This document shows positions 9,357 through 17,131 of a stretch of 42,509 nucleotides of DNA, piece after piece. The DNA is from Deltaproteobacteria bacterium (GTDB lineage Bacteria; Desulfobacterota; Desulfobulbia; Desulfobulbales; JAJRZW01). The notes under the pieces are model-generated. The model was not told the DNA's origin, searched no databases, and saw nothing but the letters and a program-made list of their open reading frames with translations. The DNA is taken from assembly GCA_024275015.1 (NCBI GenBank), contig JAJRZW010000074.1, forward strand, positions 1-42,509, in the 5' to 3' direction. Within the stretch, counting starts at the first letter, position 1. Each line of letters begins with the position of its first letter. A program made the translations under genes and the position numbers.

Positions 9357-9754
9357 TCCCCACCACCTGACACGGCCTCTCTCTCATAGACAATCTCACC
9401 CCGGGCCACGACATCTGCCCTGCGGGTAAGGGAAAAAACGGTCCGGAAGTTCCCGCCTTCATCACTAACGGCAAGATCCACCCGCAGCGGCTCATTCGGG
9501 GTGACAATGGCGGTAAAACGACTGCGTTGCTGAAACTTCGGCCGCAGAGAAAAGCCCAGACACCGTTCCGTCAGGAAACGGACAAGCGCCATCTGAATAA
9601 CCGCCGGCAACACCGGATTGTCGGGGAAATGGCCGAAAAAAACCGGGCTTGATCCGGGAAAAACGAAAATCGCCCAGGGAGACATGATTCCACCGCCTTC
9701 ATCTTCAAGGTAAGCGTCAATGGTATCAGGGTAAAATTCAGGTCTCAGGCTCAT
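9353..9754 (-). CDS. FabZ/ApeI-like 3-hydroxyacyl-ACP dehydratase subunit, lacking the catalytic acid
   Basis: This 133-residue hotdog protein holds the FabZ-type signature FFGHFPDNPVLPAVIQ, with catalytic-type His42. In FabZ the helix after this loop carries a Glu or Asp at the position that here is Ala56 (PAVIQMALVRF). The second hotdog gene of the locus, at 13108-13542, has the opposite pattern. It may therefore work as the His-donating half of a heteromeric dehydratase like ApeI with ApeP in aryl polyene clusters (inference). It is embedded in a chain of overlapping genes, with ATGA overlaps on both sides. An internal Met24 is an alternative start, but coupling favours 9754. Confidence 0.82.
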   Translation of the reverse strand: MSLRPEFYPDTIDAYLEDEGGGIMSPWAIFVFPGSSPVFFGHFPDNPVLPAVIQMALVRFLTERCLGFSLRPKFQQRSRFTAIVTPNEPLRVDLAVSDEGGNFRTVFSLTRRADVVARGEIVYEREAVSGGGE

Positions 9755-10227
9755 CTTATCAGCACCAGTTTGAGATCCGGTTCAGGCCAGGGGTTGTCGA
9801 GATTTATCGCCTCCGGGGTGACACAGACCTCAAAATATCGCAGCCAGCCGTCTCCCCGACGGCATCCGGCCCCGTTATCCGTCCCCCGGAGATAAAAAAT
9901 CCGGGCCAGAGACCGGCCGACAAAGGAAGCAAGCCCGGTATTTCGCACCCGCGGCAGGCCATCATTTACCATCACCCGACCGGAAATATCAACCAGCGCC
10001 CCGGCCAGAGTAATCCCGCTGGGATCGAGAATGACCATTTCAAGATTGTCGAGGTCTTTCTTCAGCAGCAGGACGCCCTTGAACCTCTCCCCCCGGGGAC
10101 CAATTTCAAGCCGCCACATGGACTCCGGCCCGGGAACGATCGGAGGCATGAGCCGTGGTCCCCTGCCCGCGCAGCCCCAAAGGACAAAAAACAAAAAGAA
10201 CAATACCGCCGGAAGCCGCGTCAACAT
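9751..10227 (-). CDS. DUF3261-like outer-membrane lipoprotein of the biosynthetic locus
   Basis: This 158-residue protein has a lipoprotein signal peptide ending in the lipobox LWGC, so lipidation is expected at Cys19. The remainder is a beta-rich domain with alternating hydrophobic strands (GVLLLKKDLDNLEMVILD). It resembles the DUF3261 lipoproteins that aryl polyene clusters carry beside the MMPL exporter and LolA-like gene. Exactly that neighbourhood is present here: it overlaps the MMPL gene upstream, and its stop overlaps the dehydratase-like start downstream. It probably helps the product reach or stay in the outer membrane. Two further cysteines near the C-terminus could form a disulfide. 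Confidence 0.75.
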   Translation of the reverse strand: MLTRLPAVLFFLFFVLWGCAGRGPRLMPPIVPGPESMWRLEIGPRGERFKGVLLLKKDLDNLEMVILDPSGITLAGALVDISGRVMVNDGLPRVRNTGLASFVGRSLARIFYLRGTDNGAGCRRGDGWLRYFEVCVTPEAINLDNPWPEPDLKLVLIR

Positions 10228-12503
10228 CTGCCCCCCAATAACGGGGTAACCAGCAGGGCCGTGGGCCAGGCGGCGGCAATCCCCACCAGGGTCGTCAGCC
10301 CCAGCGACCTCAGAGCGGGATGGGCGGCAAAGGCGAAAACCCCGAAACCGACAAGGGTACTCACCGCGCAGACACTCACCGCCCGGGATGAACTTTCACG
10401 GTCGCCCGCCACCGCGAAAATCCCGTAATCGATACTCAGGCCGCAGACCATGATCCCCATGAGTATATGCATCAGATTCATTGCGGTGGAACCGAGGCGG
10501 ACAAAAAGTACCATCGCCGCCAGCGCCGCCAGCACCGGGGCCATGGCCGCAAACGCCTGCCGCGGCCGGCGGAGAAAAACCAGGGCCACCAGGGCCACCA
10601 GGATCAGGGCCCGGGCGGCAAGGGTCGCGGTCTCTTTACGAAATTCCACCGCCATTCCCCGACGCCATTTCGCCGGATAAAACATCCTTACCCCAGCCCC
10701 GAGCAGGGCAAGCCGGGCCGGGATATCTCCCCTGTCCCGGGCAATGAACGTGGTAAGAAGCATGGGCCGACCAGCGGCGTCCTTACGGATAAAAAAATCA
10801 CGCATGGCCGGAGGCAGGGCGTCAAGGAGCGCGGCCGGGGAAAATTGCCCCGGTTCCCGCGTCCGGGCCAGAAACGGGGCAAAGGCCCGGGCGGAAAAAC
10901 CGTTCGCCATCCCCGCCCGCTGTAATTTTTCACCAAAACCGCGCCCGGGGCCGGACCAGAAATCCCGCCAACGGGCGATCCGCTCCCGGCGACAGGCCGG
11001 CCCCGGAAGGATCGGGGCCAGCGAACGAACCCGGCCCGTCTCCCCGGCCAGGGCTGCCGCGACCCGGTCGTTGGCGTCCAGGGCCGCGGACAGATCAACG
11101 CCATTGGCGCCGATAATAACCTCTTCATTCCCCTTACTGCCCCATATCCGGGCAAAACTATTCTCCGCCGCCGCCACTTCAGGGCCGCTGGCATCCATCT
11201 GCCGCATATCACCGGCGAAACGAAGACCGGGCCAGGCGAGGATCGCGGCGACAACAAAAACAACCCACACCGCCAGGACGAAACAGCTCCCCGCCCTTCC
11301 CCTCTTCCGCACCGGCGGCGACAGATTGTTATCCGGCCACCGCCGCCCCCTCGGCAGCAGGGTCGGCACCAGAAAAACAGCCAGGACAAGGGCGTAGGAA
11401 AGACCGGCGATGGCAAGCGCCCCCATCTGCCGATGCACCGGAATACGGGAAAAAAGAAGGATGACAAAACAGCCGATGGTGGTGGCCGCCGCTGCGGAAA
11501 GCGGCAGGGCCAGTTCACTTATACTCTGTCCTGATTTACGGGCAAAATAGAGATGAACGGCAAAATCAACCCCAATACCGAGAAGGACAATTCCAAAACC
11601 AAGGGCAATGGAACTTAAACGGCCATAAACACCCGCCGCCAGCACCACCGCCGGCGGCGCCGCCAGTGCCGGAATGAGAAAAAGGGCGATTCCGGCCGGA
11701 GAACGAAAGGCGGCGGTCAGAAATAAAATCAGCACCAGGCTGGCCAGGGGCAGCAATAATACAAGATCGCGGCGAATGGTGGCACGGTTGGCAAGGGTAT
11801 GAGGCAGAGGCCCGGTAATCTTGATGGTGGCCCCGATATTCTTCAGCCTGGCCTTTAATCCGGCAAGAATCTTCGCGATCCCGGCGGCCTGGGCGGAATC
11901 AGTGAGGCTGGTACGGCTTTCGGCGATAACCAGGCCATGGGTCCTGTCAAGGCTGACGATATGACCATCGGTGATGCTGAAACGGAGAGAACCGGCAAGG
12001 CCGGTGGTCCGGGAAAGGATCCCGGCGGTCAGGCCGAGGGGGTCGGCGGCAACGATATCTCCGGCGCCAAATCCCCGGGGAGAATTGAGGAATAAAAAAA
12101 GCCGGCCCATCTGCTTATCGAGGCGTTCGGGGGACATCAATGCGTCAAGACGACGGTAATCGTCCCGGTTCATGAGCCAGGGGAGATTTATCGCCACCGC
12201 CTGCGGCATACGGGTGGCAACCCGATTGTCAACCCGGAAGAATACCTGACGAAACATACCGCTTTTCTCAAGTACCCGGCCACAGAGGTCAATACCGGCG
12301 GCAAGGGATGACGCGTTTTCGCTGCCGACGGTGACCAGAAGACGATCGAGCATGCCGCTTTCTTTTAAAAGAACAAGCTCCCCCCGGCCGGGACCATCGG
12401 GAAGGAGGTCGGAGACCTCTTCATTCAGATCAAGACGGGGCCAGAAGGAAAGGGCGATAATCGCGACCAGAACCGGAAAAAACCAGGGGAGGAACCTTTT
12501 CAC
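10221..12503 (-). CDS. MMPL/RND family lipid exporter
   Basis: This large inner-membrane exporter of about 760 residues has the duplicated RND layout. An N-terminal membrane helix is followed by a periplasmic domain of about 200 residues and five or six helices, then a second periplasmic domain and a second helix bundle to the C-terminus. The GIGVDFAVHLYFA and GLSIDYGIFAVAG segments, one per half, carry the membrane acidic residues expected for proton coupling. MMPL proteins move lipids and are standard in aryl polyene clusters. I prefer the GTG at 12503, which overlaps the LolA-like stop as GTGA, over the ATG at 12518. A run of nine C on the plus strand (12506-12514) lies between the two candidates. 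Confidence 0.9.
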   Translation of the reverse strand: MKRFLPWFFPVLVAIIALSFWPRLDLNEEVSDLLPDGPGRGELVLLKESGMLDRLLVTVGSENASSLAAGIDLCGRVLEKSGMFRQVFFRVDNRVATRMPQAVAINLPWLMNRDDYRRLDALMSPERLDKQMGRLFLFLNSPRGFGAGDIVAADPLGLTAGILSRTTGLAGSLRFSITDGHIVSLDRTHGLVIAESRTSLTDSAQAAGIAKILAGLKARLKNIGATIKITGPLPHTLANRATIRRDLVLLLPLASLVLILFLTAAFRSPAGIALFLIPALAAPPAVVLAAGVYGRLSSIALGFGIVLLGIGVDFAVHLYFARKSGQSISELALPLSAAAATTIGCFVILLFSRIPVHRQMGALAIAGLSYALVLAVFLVPTLLPRGRRWPDNNLSPPVRKRGRAGSCFVLAVWVVFVVAAILAWPGLRFAGDMRQMDASGPEVAAAENSFARIWGSKGNEEVIIGANGVDLSAALDANDRVAAALAGETGRVRSLAPILPGPACRRERIARWRDFWSGPGRGFGEKLQRAGMANGFSARAFAPFLARTREPGQFSPAALLDALPPAMRDFFIRKDAAGRPMLLTTFIARDRGDIPARLALLGAGVRMFYPAKWRRGMAVEFRKETATLAARALILVALVALVFLRRPRQAFAAMAPVLAALAAMVLFVRLGSTAMNLMHILMGIMVCGLSIDYGIFAVAGDRESSSRAVSVCAVSTLVGFGVFAFAAHPALRSLGLTTLVGIAAAWPTALLVTPLLGGRC

Positions 12504-13111
12504 CGCCCCCCCCCGCATCCACTGAATGCGCCCGGAATGACCGCCCGATAGTCATGAAAGGTAATGATCGTCACATCGCCGTTATTCCGATCCAGCTCCA
12601 CCCGGAGCGGCCGTAATTCCACCGGATCAAAACCGACCGAGATTTTGGCAAAAAAGCCGTTATCGTCAGGAGTGACGGTAACCGTTTCCGGTCCGGTCAG
12701 CGCCAGTTTCCACCCCGGCGGTACCGTGGCGAATGAGCCGTTGACGAAACTCCACATCTGTTCGGTCACCGCGGCGGTTACCGGATCGGCGGCAAGGTCG
12801 AAACGCGTCCCGCGGCCGTCAACACAGCGCAGGCCATGATCGTTGTCGATGATCAGCCGGGACGGCAGCGGCGACACTGTGGTCCATGCCAGTTTACGCG
12901 GCCGCGCCACTGACAGGGTCCCGGTGAACACCACCGGACGCCGGAATAATTTCAACCGCCGTTCCTGACGAAAATCACAGGTAAAACCGTCCACCGTCAC
13001 AGCCCGGCCCTTGAGACGGACGAGAAAATCCGCCAGGGAATAAGTAGTGGCCGCGAACGCGCCCGGCGGCGGGACAAACAGAAGTATGAGGAGAAAGAGC
13101 AGGCGTTTCAT
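12500..13111 (-). CDS. LolA-like outer membrane lipoprotein carrier
   Basis: This 203-residue protein has a Sec signal peptide (residues 1-20, cleavage after AFA). It continues with a LolA-like beta half-barrel: the FTCDFRQER motif near residue 43, then FTGTLSVARPRKLAW and LIIDN, mirrors LolA and the LolA-like proteins of aryl polyene clusters. LolA carries acyl chains through the periplasm. In this setting a dedicated shuttle for the pathway product is likely, rather than the housekeeping lipoprotein carrier. Its start overlaps the stop of the upstream hotdog gene (ATGA), and its own stop overlaps the exporter start. Confidence 0.85.
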   Translation of the reverse strand: MKRLLFLLILLFVPPPGAFAATTYSLADFLVRLKGRAVTVDGFTCDFRQERRLKLFRRPVVFTGTLSVARPRKLAWTTVSPLPSRLIIDNDHGLRCVDGRGTRFDLAADPVTAAVTEQMWSFVNGSFATVPPGWKLALTGPETVTVTPDDNGFFAKISVGFDPVELRPLRVELDRNNGDVTIITFHDYRAVIPGAFSGCGGGR

Positions 13112-13542
13112 CCTGCCTCCCAGGTCCGCAGGACCCCTTCAGCCACCGTAACGTCTCCGGCGGAGGAGATCGAAAAGGCGATCAGGGAAACAGGGCCAAC
13201 CTGCATCCGCCGGTCAACGGTGATGGTAATCCGCTCACCGCAACCCAGGTGACGCTTCCACCTGAACTCATCAACCCCGACCAGATAGCCGCCGCCGTGG
13301 TCGACGCCGTCGCACAGGGCGTCATAGCCGCTTACCGCGGCCATTGTCTGGGCCGCGACCTCGATAAAATATTCCGGCATGATCATGTTGTCACGCACGC
13401 GGAACACTCCCGATTCAGGGAGACTGGCCTCGACCGTCCCGGTATCGGCCGCACGATCCCGGGCGACAAGGCGGTCAACCAGCAACATCGGCGACCGATG
13501 CGGCACCAGCTTTGTTGCGGCCATGGGCAAGTCTGGATTCAT
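13108..13542 (-). CDS. ApeP-like hotdog dehydratase subunit, lacking the catalytic histidine
   Basis: This 144-residue hotdog protein contains LVPHRSPMLLVDRLV near the N-terminus and MPEYFIEVAAQTMAA in the central helix, as in the FabA/FabZ-like dehydratases of aryl polyene clusters. Glu61 and Gln65 match the FabZ helix that supplies the catalytic acid. The loop that should carry the histidine reads RDNMIMP and has none. The hotdog protein at 9353-9754 has the histidine but not the acid, so the two may combine as a heteromer (inference). The ATG at 13542 lies at the end of a tiny upstream frame. A LolA-like gene follows with an ATGA overlap. Confidence 0.8.
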   Translation of the reverse strand: MNPDLPMAATKLVPHRSPMLLVDRLVARDRAADTGTVEASLPESGVFRVRDNMIMPEYFIEVAAQTMAAVSGYDALCDGVDHGGGYLVGVDEFRWKRHLGCGERITITVDRRMQVGPVSLIAFSISSAGDVTVAEGVLRTWEAG

Positions 13543-13568
13543 GGTTTCAAATTCTGTTTCAGGTTCAT
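13539..13568 (-). other. Possible nine-codon leader frame in front of the ApeP-like gene
   Basis: On the minus strand the frame ATG...TGA reads MNLKQNLKP, and its stop overlaps the start codon of the 13108-13542 gene as ATGA. The 12-base sequence ttcatggtttca occurs at both ends (13538-13549 and 13564-13575), so the second ATG could be a small duplication. There is no convincing ribosome site before the first ATG, so translation is doubtful. Confidence 0.25.
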
Positions 13569-13627
13569 GGTTTCAGAGGCAACGGGCCGACAATAATTTT
13601 TCGCCGGGTTGTCCACCCGCTTCCCCG

Positions 13628-14359
13628 CTACATATACAGGCCGCCGTTGACTCCGATTACCTGGCCGGTGATATATCCCGCCGCCCCGCCCAAAAGGAAT
13701 TCCACCACCCCGCTTACCTCTTCAGTCGTACCGGTACGGGCCAGGGGAACCATCTTCAGCATTTCTTCGAGGGGCAGGTCATTGATCATTTCAGTATCAA
13801 TAAGACCGGGGGCCACGACATTGACCAGGATATCGCGACGCGCCACCTCCCGGGCCAGACTCTTCGCCGCCGCGATCATCCCCCCCTTGGCTGCGGCGTA
13901 ATTGGTCTGGCCTGCCTGACCGGTTTCGCCGCTGACCGAGGCCACCGCCACGATCCGTCCCCGCCGTGCCGAAAGCATCGCCCGCACCACCGAACGGCTT
14001 AAATAAAAAAAGCCGTTAAGGTGGACATCAAGCACCCGCTGCCAGTCGCCGTCGCTCATCATTGCCATCAGCCCGTCACGGGTGATGCCGGCGTTATGGA
14101 CCAGCCCCCAGGGAACTTCCATGTTGAGCAACGGTTCAAGGACCGCAGCAACCGCGGCGGAATCGGCGACATCAAACTTCAACAGCCGACAATCGCGGCC
14201 CAGGTCGCGGATATCCATCGCCACCTTCTCCGCCGCGGCATCGGAGGTAGCGTAATTAAGCCAGATATCATAACCGGCGGCAGCAAGGGCGCGGGCGATG
14301 GCGGCGCCGATACCACGGCTGGCACCGCTGACCAGAACAATTTTTTTCTCTTCTTTCAT
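13628..14359 (-). CDS. fabG: 3-oxoacyl-ACP reductase, FabG-like (SDR family)
   Basis: This 243-residue short-chain dehydrogenase reduces 3-oxoacyl-ACP with NADPH. The cofactor loop is GASRGIG (residues 12-18), followed by HNAG at 88-91. The catalytic set is Asn115, Ser141, Tyr154 and Lys158 (QTNYAAAKGG). The end of the chain has the FabG-like GAAGYITGQVIGVNGGLYM pattern. The frame is open 23 codons further upstream, but the ATG at 14359 fits the family N-terminus (MKEEKKIVLVSGASRGIG) and follows a weak AGAGA ribosome site. It is the first gene of the lower block, 85 bases before the ApeP-like gene. The gene symbol states the family; a pathway-specific paralogue is more likely than the housekeeping reductase. 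Confidence 0.9.
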   Translation of the reverse strand: MKEEKKIVLVSGASRGIGAAIARALAAAGYDIWLNYATSDAAAEKVAMDIRDLGRDCRLLKFDVADSAAVAAVLEPLLNMEVPWGLVHNAGITRDGLMAMMSDGDWQRVLDVHLNGFFYLSRSVVRAMLSARRGRIVAVASVSGETGQAGQTNYAAAKGGMIAAAKSLAREVARRDILVNVVAPGLIDTEMINDLPLEEMLKMVPLARTGTTEEVSGVVEFLLGGAAGYITGQVIGVNGGLYM

Positions 14360-14601
14360 TCCATGTCTCTTTAACCTGAAACCGGGGGACGGCTTCGAGG
14401 CATTTGAAAACGCATCAGATTGAATCAACGTATTTTTACCCGAGCTTCCGCTTGGGTGGCAGATTCACCCCACCGCCATCAGGGGCGTCCGAGATCGGGC
14501 CATCTGCGGCGTTGGCAATTCATTAATATACCAAAGTATTATCAATGAGTTATTTCCTTACACCTGAGCCGATCCCGGACGCTCACGGATCCAGGTTTGA
14601 T
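14360..14601. other. Intergenic region upstream of the ketoreductase gene, with imperfect inverted repeats
   Basis: This gap contains no gene. The arms aggggcgtccgagatcgggc (about 14481-14500) and gccgatcccggacgctcacg (about 14568-14587) are near-complements. They flank an AT-rich core (14519-14558) that includes attaatatacc. It is the only place where a promoter for the lower biosynthetic block could lie. I could not find a pair of boxes with both good match and good spacing, so no promoter is called. Confidence 0.4.
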
Positions 14602-14644
14602 AAAAAAAATCCTGCCGGTTCTTAAAACCAAGAAACCGACAGGA
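14602..14644 (-). terminator. Rho-independent terminator after the CsgG-like gene
   Basis: Read on the minus strand, a stem of about 14 base pairs (TCCTGTCGGTTTCT with AAGAACCGGCAGGA) is followed directly by eight T residues. This is the textbook form of an intrinsic terminator. It sits 26 bases after the stop of the CsgG-like gene. It separates the exported-protein group from the lower biosynthetic block, so the ketoreductase gene needs its own promoter. Confidence 0.85.
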
Positions 14645-14669
14645 AGGTAATGGCGGTGCACCAACGACC

Positions 14670-15839
14670 TCAAAAGCCGCGAAGGGCCTTCTTGGCATAC
14701 CCCTTTAACTTACGATTCTTCGCCCCCCGCAGCACCTTGACCAGAGTCGGCTTATACTTCTTGTTGCCCGAGGCCCCCAGAACCTTGACCAACCAGGCCA
14801 TGGCATCGACGTGATGACGGTCGCGGGGACGAATCTGGTATCCCTTTAATATCTCCCGTCTGACCGCGTCCAGAATACGGGGATTGAATATCCCAGCACG
14901 AATAATCTTCTTGGCGGCCCAGGTCTTGTCGCGGGCCGATTGCGAATTAAGCTTACGCATAATCTGCACCGTCAGCTGGGCCTTGCCCGGCGGCAATCGC
15001 CTTGCCGCACCGCCGTAGGCCTGAACCACCGCCGGAGCGCCACTGTAGACCGGAGTCGTTTCAATCGGTTTAAGCGGCCCGGCAACGCTCTTGACCATCT
15101 GCCCGTAGGCAATGGCTTTCTTACCCTTTTCCCTGACGATCTCACCATGGGCGATCTTGTCACTCATGGAAACAATCTTTATCCTCCCGGTCTCGATCTT
15201 CTCCACATCGAGGACCTCGCCGGTCTTGGGGTGCTTGATCACCCGGCCCTCTTTGTAGACAATAAACTTCATCCCGTCCTTGACTCCGGCGAGATGACCG
15301 AGATCAATGGTAACCCGGCCGCCGGAACGGTTGACCACATATCCCTCCAGGGGAAAATTCTTGATGATCTTCGAGGCCATCCGGTTAATCAGATCCTGGA
15401 GACTTGACGAACTGGTGGATCGGACATTTTCGGCGGCGATGATCGAGCCGCTCTCAACATCAATAATCCTCGCGTTGACCTCGACAATGCTTTCCAGACG
15501 CATGACCGAACCGGAAATGATGGTTTTGACGCCCAGGAGTTTACCCACCTGACTGGCACTGCCGGCATCGACCACCCCGCTCATCCCCAGTCGCTGCTCT
15601 TCGAGGATCTTTTTCAGCAAAGCCCGCTCGATCACGTCGAAACGGCCGGTCTTGACCAGGGCGGTGATGAACCACTCGGCGACAATGGCGCCCATATCCT
15701 TGGTCTCATAACCTTCACCCTGCATCTGAAAGTCGAGGACCGCGATCTTGGTCTTTTTGAAATCGGCCCGGGCCGCGGTCGGCATGCATATGCCCACCGC
15801 CAGCAGTAACATGGCTGTTAACAAGAAAATTTTCCGCAT
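14670..15839 (-). CDS. CsgG-like secreted protein with C-terminal helical domain
   Basis: This 389-residue exported protein has a signal peptide (MRKIFLLTAMLLLAVGICMP, then cleavage after AARA). Residues of about 30-160 resemble the CsgG/HfaB fold (IAVLDF, then VAEWFITALVKTGRFDVIER, then GVKTIISGSV), used in outer-membrane curli-type export and other envelope complexes. A central beta segment resembles the C-terminal domain of FlgT. The last 90 residues are helical, HEAT-like and very basic. There is no lipobox cysteine, so it is not a lipoprotein as CsgG is. The ATG at 15839 has a strong ribosome site (GGGAG, 7 bases away). An ATG at 15860 overlaps the previous stop and would add seven residues. 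Confidence 0.72.
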   Translation of the reverse strand: MRKIFLLTAMLLLAVGICMPTAARADFKKTKIAVLDFQMQGEGYETKDMGAIVAEWFITALVKTGRFDVIERALLKKILEEQRLGMSGVVDAGSASQVGKLLGVKTIISGSVMRLESIVEVNARIIDVESGSIIAAENVRSTSSSSLQDLINRMASKIIKNFPLEGYVVNRSGGRVTIDLGHLAGVKDGMKFIVYKEGRVIKHPKTGEVLDVEKIETGRIKIVSMSDKIAHGEIVREKGKKAIAYGQMVKSVAGPLKPIETTPVYSGAPAVVQAYGGAARRLPPGKAQLTVQIMRKLNSQSARDKTWAAKKIIRAGIFNPRILDAVRREILKGYQIRPRDRHHVDAMAWLVKVLGASGNKKYKPTLVKVLRGAKNRKLKGYAKKALRGF

Positions 15840-15856
15840 TCGTTTACTCCCGAACA

Positions 15857-16978
15857 TCATTTCAGGTTGATAATCATCCGACTGCCGGTGACATCGGTAA
15901 CCACAAGTTTTTTATTGCCCACCGTCCGGCCATCAATACCATCGGCAAAGGCATCGGCGTTGCCGCGAAAGGTCACGGAAAGTTTAAGCGTGCCATTGCC
16001 GAATGAACGCTTGGCGATTGAGGCGACCCCGTCGATATCAAGGGCCTTTTTCACCGACTTCTGGGTCCGGTAATCGGGAATACCCCGCACCTGAACCTCA
16101 AGGGTAGCCCCGTTATTGACCATGTTCTGAAAAGAGGATACTATCTTTTCAAACAGCTTTTTGTCCATGAGCTGACGGGCGGCCTTGTCGGCGGCGGTGC
16201 TCATGGCGGTGTCGCCGGAAATATGAGCGGCGGCGGCGTGGGCGCTTTTCGAGGCCACCACCCGGGCGTTGGAACAGTTGATCACCCTGACGGTGATCAC
16301 CGCCTGACCCGAGGCCATGCCGACATCGGCCAGCATCCCGTTCTTACCCAGACTTTTGCTAACCGTACCGACAAGAACATATTCGGCTCCGTTATCGGCG
16401 CCGATTCTGGCGGCGGCCACCGGATCGCCCTTGGTGGCCCGCTCAATCAGGTCGTCATCCTTGGCCATCAGGGCCGCGGTGGCGGCGGCGTCAACGATAT
16501 CAAAACCCTTTTCGGAAAGATAGTCGAGAATCGCGGTCTCGGCGTTCCTGCCATTTTCCTCTTTTATCAGGACCATCATCCGCGGCTTGTCCATGGAGTC
16601 AAGGAGAATCTTGAGCGCGGCAAGATCCTGCCTGATACTGGCGGTGGAGACCGTGGCCCTGATCTTGATAAAGTATTCCTCCGGCCCCTCTTTTTTTTCC
16701 GCAAGGATCTTGTAGCTCAACACCGAACCAATGGTCCGGGTCAGAACCCGGTCCTTCTGCAGGATAAAATTCTTGATCTCGGTCTCGGAGACCAGCACGG
16801 TGCCGATGCCCTGACTCACCGCCTCACGCTTGGCCTTGAGCAAGGCGTCAGCACGGGAAGTCCCGTACGATTCAGCCTCGACGGTAATCCGGTCAGCCGC
16901 GGCAACCGGCCGCGGGGAAAAGAAAAAAAGGCCGCAACAGGCCAGAAGCAGCAAGACGGAAACATTTTTCACTTTCAT
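15857..16978 (-). CDS. FlgT-like secreted protein
   Basis: This exported protein of about 373 residues has a signal peptide (hydrophobic core VLLLLACCGLFFF, cleavage after VAAA). The start of the mature part, ITVEAESYG followed by ADALLKAKREAVSQGIGTV, matches the N-terminal domain of FlgT and related envelope proteins. The middle (EYVLVGTVSKSL) resembles a CsgG-like strand-helix unit. The frame is open 48 codons further upstream, but those codons lack signal-peptide character. GAGG lies just before a double ATG at 16981 and 16978, and I use the second. Its stop overlaps the alternative start of the CsgG-like gene. The pair probably forms one envelope complex of unknown role. Confidence 0.68.
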   Translation of the reverse strand: MKVKNVSVLLLLACCGLFFFSPRPVAAADRITVEAESYGTSRADALLKAKREAVSQGIGTVLVSETEIKNFILQKDRVLTRTIGSVLSYKILAEKKEGPEEYFIKIRATVSTASIRQDLAALKILLDSMDKPRMMVLIKEENGRNAETAILDYLSEKGFDIVDAAATAALMAKDDDLIERATKGDPVAAARIGADNGAEYVLVGTVSKSLGKNGMLADVGMASGQAVITVRVINCSNARVVASKSAHAAAAHISGDTAMSTAADKAARQLMDKKLFEKIVSSFQNMVNNGATLEVQVRGIPDYRTQKSVKKALDIDGVASIAKRSFGNGTLKLSVTFRGNADAFADGIDGRTVGNKKLVVTDVTGSRMIINLK

Positions 16979-17066
16979 CATCCTCGCAAAATCTTTGGTG
17001 TTTTTATAAACAAAGCCGAAACATGGGATGGCTAATGATGGCATCGCCCCCCGCTCCGGCTGAAAC

Positions 17067-17086
17067 GGCGATTTCCGGAAATCGCC
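17067..17086. repeat. Perfect 20-base palindrome
   Basis: The sequence ggcgatttccggaaatcgcc equals its own reverse complement over 20 bases. It lies between the stop of the BamE-like gene (17132) and the start of the FlgT-like gene (16978). It could be a protein-binding operator, or a stem that affects the message. No T-tract follows, so it is not a standard terminator. Confidence 0.6.
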
Positions 17087-17131
17087 AGAGACGCATGCGC
17101 GAGAAATTACGAGTCCAATCACTGATGGCCA

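Noticed and set aside
14481-14587. Inverted-repeat segment as an insertion sequence
   Set aside because: The arms are short and imperfect, there is no open frame between them and no target duplication is visible. It is described only as an intergenic feature.
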